Source of the DNA: Bacteroides sp. 43_108
Lineage (GTDB): Bacteria > Bacteroidota > Bacteroidia > Bacteroidales > Bacteroidaceae
Assembly: GCA_001915545.1 (NCBI GenBank)
Contig: MNQS01000005.1
Coordinates: forward strand, 1-64,000
Direction: 5' to 3'
DNA: 64,000 nucleotides
This document shows, piece after piece, positions 60,978-64,000 of this stretch. Within the stretch, counting starts at the first letter, position 1; every line of letters begins with the position of its first letter. The notes beneath the pieces were generated by a model, which saw only the letters and a list, made by a program, of their open reading frames with translations, was not told where the DNA came from and made no database searches. Made by a program: the position numbers and the translations under genes.

Positions 60978-62948
60978 ATGAAAAAGACAAAACTATTTTT
61001 TGCAGGTGCTGCCATCCTGATAGGAGGAGGGACGGCCGTGCATGCCCAGTCGTGGAGAAACGGCGGGGCAGTTTCTTTGGATAAGCAATATGCCGATTAT
61101 CCTTGTGTGAATTTACTGGACAGTACCAGTGTGACGGTAGAACCCACCGGACAAGGTTCGTTTGCGGTCTGCCGGGCCGTACGGGTGCAAACAACTGCCG
61201 GAGCCTTGCAGCAACGGGTACTGAAATACGATTACGACCCGCTGACGGCAGCCGCCACCTTCAAGCGAGTGACCATTTACCATGCCGACGGAACCTATAC
61301 ATCGGTCGATGTGAGCAAGGCCTGCGACTACGCCGCTCCGGCCAGAGCTATCTACTGGGGAGCCCGCCAGATTATGCTGGAACTGGGTGCACTGCAACCG
61401 GGCGACATCATCGACTATGAAATCGACAAGAAAGGATTCACGTATGCCCTGCTGGGGGATGCACCCCAGGCAGGCGACGACTCCCGCTTTATCCCGCCCA
61501 TGCGCGGACAGTTCTACGACATCGTACCCTTCTGGTCGGCCGACCCTACCCTGCGGAAAGTGTACCGCGTCAGTCTGCCGGCCGAAAAAGAAATGCAGTT
61601 CCAGTTCTATCAAGGCGACTGTGCTTCCTCCATGCGCTACGAAGACGGACGGAAAGTCTATACCTTTGCTAAAGATGCCATCCTGCCCTTCCGTCGGGAA
61701 CCGAATATGGTCGATTTCTATGACGCCGCACCGAAGTTGATGATGTCTACCACCGCCGACTGGAAAGAAAAGTCACGCTGGTTCTACGGAGTCAATGAAG
61801 ACTATGGCAGTTTCACCGCCATTCCGGAAGCCCAGAAGAAAGTAGACGAACTCATTCGGGGTAAAAAGACCGAACTGGAGAAAGTGGCGGTACTCACCCA
61901 CTGGGTGGCCGACAACATCCGTTATGCAGGTATCTCCATGGGCAAGGGAGAAGGATTCACCCTTCACAACCTGAAAATGAACTACACCGACCGCTGCGGG
62001 GTGTGCAAGGACATTGCCGGCACACTGATTGCGTTCCTGCGGATGGCAGGATTCGAAGCCTTTCCGGCCATGACCATGGCAGGCAGCCGGGTGGAGACCA
62101 TTCCGGCCGACCATTTCAACCACTGCGTGGCCGTAGTGAAACTCAGTGACGGCACAATGATGCCGCTCGACCCCACGTGGGTACCTTTCTGCCGGGAACT
62201 GTGGAGCAGTGCCGAACAGCAGCAGAATTACCTGCCGGGCACACCGGAAGGCACCGACCTGTGCCTGACTCCCATCTCCGACCCGGAAAACCATTACGTA
62301 CGCATCAAGGCACAGAACACCCTCGATGAAAAAGGCACGCTGAAAGGCACCTTCACCATCGAAGCCGAGGGACAGAGCGACAGCAACATCCGCCGCATCT
62401 TCACCACCGGATTCCAGAGCGAATGGGCACATACCATGGAACGCCAGTTGCTGAACGTATCGCCCAAAGCCCGACTGAAAAGTGTGAACTACGGACGGAC
62501 ACCGAAAGACTACCAGCGCGCCCCTATCCATATTACGTTCCGCTACGAGATTCCGGAATATGCACTGAAAGGCGACCAGGGAGAAATGGTTTTCAAACCT
62601 TTCGTACTGAATAACCTCTACACGCAAGTCCTCTCCTACCTGCGGATAGACACCAGCCTGGAGAAACGGGCCTACGGCTTCAAGGACGGCTGCTCCCGCC
62701 TGGTGGAAATGGAAGAAAACCTGAAACTTCCTGCCGGATACGAATGGCAAGGAAAGGAAAAGCAGGACCAGATGGATGGCTCCGGAGCCGGATTCACCGG
62801 ACACATGGGCCAAAACGGCAACCAGTTGCAGGTGAAAATATCCTTGCGCCTGAAGAAGCGGGTCTACGAAGCATCCGACTGGGAAAGTTTCCGAAATGCG
62901 GTGAACACAGCCAAGGGATATGGAGAATATATTGTGGTAAAGAAATAA
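60978..62948 (+). CDS. DUF3857/transglutaminase-like exported protein
   Basis: Exported protein of 656 aa with a signal peptide ending in VHAQ. A DUF3857 domain (about 40-255) is followed by a transglutaminase-like core with Cys343 (RCGVCKDIAGTL), His382 (FNHCVAVVKL) and Asp398 (PLDPTW), a complete catalytic triad. A C-terminal beta-rich DUF2569-like or unassigned region follows. Such proteins are frequent in Bacteroidota envelopes and may cut or crosslink peptides in the periplasm. The downstream gene encodes a second DUF3857 protein 36 bases away, so the two form an operon. Confidence 0.88.
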   Translation: MKKTKLFFAGAAILIGGGTAVHAQSWRNGGAVSLDKQYADYPCVNLLDSTSVTVEPTGQGSFAVCRAVRVQTTAGALQQRVLKYDYDPLTAAATFKRVTIYHADGTYTSVDVSKACDYAAPARAIYWGARQIMLELGALQPGDIIDYEIDKKGFTYALLGDAPQAGDDSRFIPPMRGQFYDIVPFWSADPTLRKVYRVSLPAEKEMQFQFYQGDCASSMRYEDGRKVYTFAKDAILPFRREPNMVDFYDAAPKLMMSTTADWKEKSRWFYGVNEDYGSFTAIPEAQKKVDELIRGKKTELEKVAVLTHWVADNIRYAGISMGKGEGFTLHNLKMNYTDRCGVCKDIAGTLIAFLRMAGFEAFPAMTMAGSRVETIPADHFNHCVAVVKLSDGTMMPLDPTWVPFCRELWSSAEQQQNYLPGTPEGTDLCLTPISDPENHYVRIKAQNTLDEKGTLKGTFTIEAEGQSDSNIRRIFTTGFQSEWAHTMERQLLNVSPKARLKSVNYGRTPKDYQRAPIHITFRYEIPEYALKGDQGEMVFKPFVLNNLYTQVLSYLRIDTSLEKRAYGFKDGCSRLVEMEENLKLPAGYEWQGKEKQDQMDGSGAGFTGHMGQNGNQLQVKISLRLKKRVYEASDWESFRNAVNTAKGYGEYIVVKK

Positions 62949-62984
62949 CCACTCATACGAGGATTTAACAAGAAACGAAGCGTA

Positions 62985-64000
62985 ATGAAAACATTATCAA
63001 TCTACATAGGAATCATAGGAATGCTTTTGCTGGCTGTACTGCCGGCCAGAGCCGCATCGGAAGCAGAATTCCGCAAACTCTCGAAAACGTACACCCTGCG
63101 TGCCGACGGCAGTCAGGAGATGCGGGTGCAGAAGGAACTGACCCTGTTCACCCATGCCGCCATGAACGGCCTGTACGGAGAAACATTTATCGTGTATAAC
63201 CCCGATTTTCAGAAGCTGGAGATTCACGCGTCCTACACCCGTCAGAAAGATGGCACCGTGGTTCAGACACCCGCCAATGCCTTCGTAGAGGTATTGCCTG
63301 CCGCAGCTGCCAACGCACCGGCCTACAACCAGCTGAAAGAGATGGTCGTGGTGCACACCGGACTTGAATTAGGTGCCACCATCGTGCTGGATTACTCCAT
63401 TGTAAGCAAAGTTGGTTACCTGCCGGAACTTGATGTCTGCTGTCCGGTCAAAGAACTTTCTCCCATCAAGGAATTCACCTTCCGCCTGAACATACCAGCC
63501 GGAAAATCGGTACACTATGAACTGCTGAACGCCTCTGCCCAGCCGTCCATTGCTCAGAGAGAAGGAATGAAATCCTTCACCTGGACACTAAAGGAAGTGA
63601 AGCCCCACCCTTACGCCTATCCTTCTGCAAGAGGAAGTATGGGACAAGTACAAGCAGTAGCCAGCGGCATGATGCCCGTCTTCGTGGCCTCAACCTGGTC
63701 ACGATACGATGAAGCCCTGAAAAGCCTGAAAGCACAGTTCCAGCCCGGCAACCGCTCCGTTATCGAAGCAAAGGTAGCCGAACTGACCCGAGGCATCCAA
63801 GGCAATCCGCAGGCTGTCCGCAACGCCATTGCCCGCTACATGACCGAACTGTATCAATTGGGACGTTGCGGCGTATCACTGCAGGATGCCGGCTACCGTT
63901 TACGTCCGGCATCGGAAGTCATCCGTTCGGCTTATGGCACCCAGGCAGAATTAGTGAACCTGGATGTCACCTTGCAGCAGGCAGCCGGACTGGAAGCGGA
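62985..64000 (+). CDS. DUF3857-domain exported protein, truncated by window end
   Basis: Partial gene; the frame is open to position 64000 (339 codons seen). A signal peptide covers about residues 1-24 (GMLLLAVLPARAA). The visible part matches a DUF3857-type N-terminal region (TYTLRADGSQEMRVQKELTL, TFIVYNPDFQKLEIHASY, ELGATIVLDYSIV). A transglutaminase-like core with catalytic Cys has not been reached with certainty; the segment YQLGRCGVSLQDAGYRLRPA may be a degenerate form lacking the usual R-x-G-x-C-K/R-D pattern. It is the second gene of the operon begun at 60978. Confidence 0.82.
   Translation, partial: MKTLSIYIGIIGMLLLAVLPARAASEAEFRKLSKTYTLRADGSQEMRVQKELTLFTHAAMNGLYGETFIVYNPDFQKLEIHASYTRQKDGTVVQTPANAFVEVLPAAAANAPAYNQLKEMVVVHTGLELGATIVLDYSIVSKVGYLPELDVCCPVKELSPIKEFTFRLNIPAGKSVHYELLNASAQPSIAQREGMKSFTWTLKEVKPHPYAYPSARGSMGQVQAVASGMMPVFVASTWSRYDEALKSLKAQFQPGNRSVIEAKVAELTRGIQGNPQAVRNAIARYMTELYQLGRCGVSLQDAGYRLRPASEVIRSAYGTQAELVNLDVTLQQAAGLEA

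Noticed and set aside
61773..62813. 346-codon frame on the minus strand
   Set aside because: Antisense to the transglutaminase-like gene with its complete Cys-His-Asp triad.

Overview
The window comes from a gut-type member of the Bacteroidales, most likely Bacteroides or Phocaeicola. The evidence is a SusC/SusD pair with a hybrid two-component regulator, serine-type sulfatases, many TAnnTTTG promoter elements of the Bacteroidota sigma factor, and several Bacteroidales-typical families (DUF1703 AAA-ATPases, DUF3857/transglutaminase proteins, CarboxypepD_reg-like domains). I see no rRNA, tRNA, insertion sequence or CRISPR array.

Positions 1-12.9 kb are rich in defence and DNA-processing genes. 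They hold an orphan Vsr-type endonuclease, a DUF3784 membrane protein, an MBL-fold hydrolase, a superfamily 1 helicase fused to a phospholipase-D-type nuclease, and a complete Wadjet anti-plasmid operon (jetA-jetB-jetC-jetD, minus strand). DUF4112 and FKBP housekeeping genes follow. Positions 12.97-21.9 kb form a visibly AT-richer minus-strand cluster: NYN nuclease, CASTOR/POLLUX-like ion channel ending in a RyR domain, a free RyR-domain protein, and a giant TIR protein with dozens of Sel1 repeats. This cluster is the best candidate for an undescribed system. TIR domains can make cyclic ADP-ribose-type signals, and a RyR-domain channel could be the receptor.

Positions 22-28 kb hold a triple-AAA+ CbxX/CfqX-type ATPase. 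Divergent from it is a two-gene unit: an orphan Cas6-like protein and an SH3b/transmembrane protein whose C-terminus carries a PARP-like H-Y-E signature. An iron alcohol dehydrogenase with a TetR regulator and an AraC regulator follow.

Positions 31.1-45.2 kb are a polysaccharide utilization locus: HTCS sensor/regulator, SusC, SusD, sulfatase, GH29 alpha-L-fucosidase, second sulfatase. Together they suggest uptake and breakdown of a sulfated, fucosylated glycan such as mucin O-glycan. Three tandem hairpins close the locus.

Positions 45.4-64 kb mix housekeeping genes (SpoU methyltransferase, DUF4890, DUF1847, flavin reductase, lipocalin) with more accessory genes. These include a DUF1703 ATPase/nuclease, a small PD-(D/E)XK protein, an alcohol dehydrogenase fused in frame to a PGN_0703-like nuclease, and a second CbxX-type AAA+ protein behind a long structured leader. 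They also include a three-gene set of related envelope proteins, one of which has a cytoplasmic TIR-like domain. The window ends inside the second of two DUF3857 genes.
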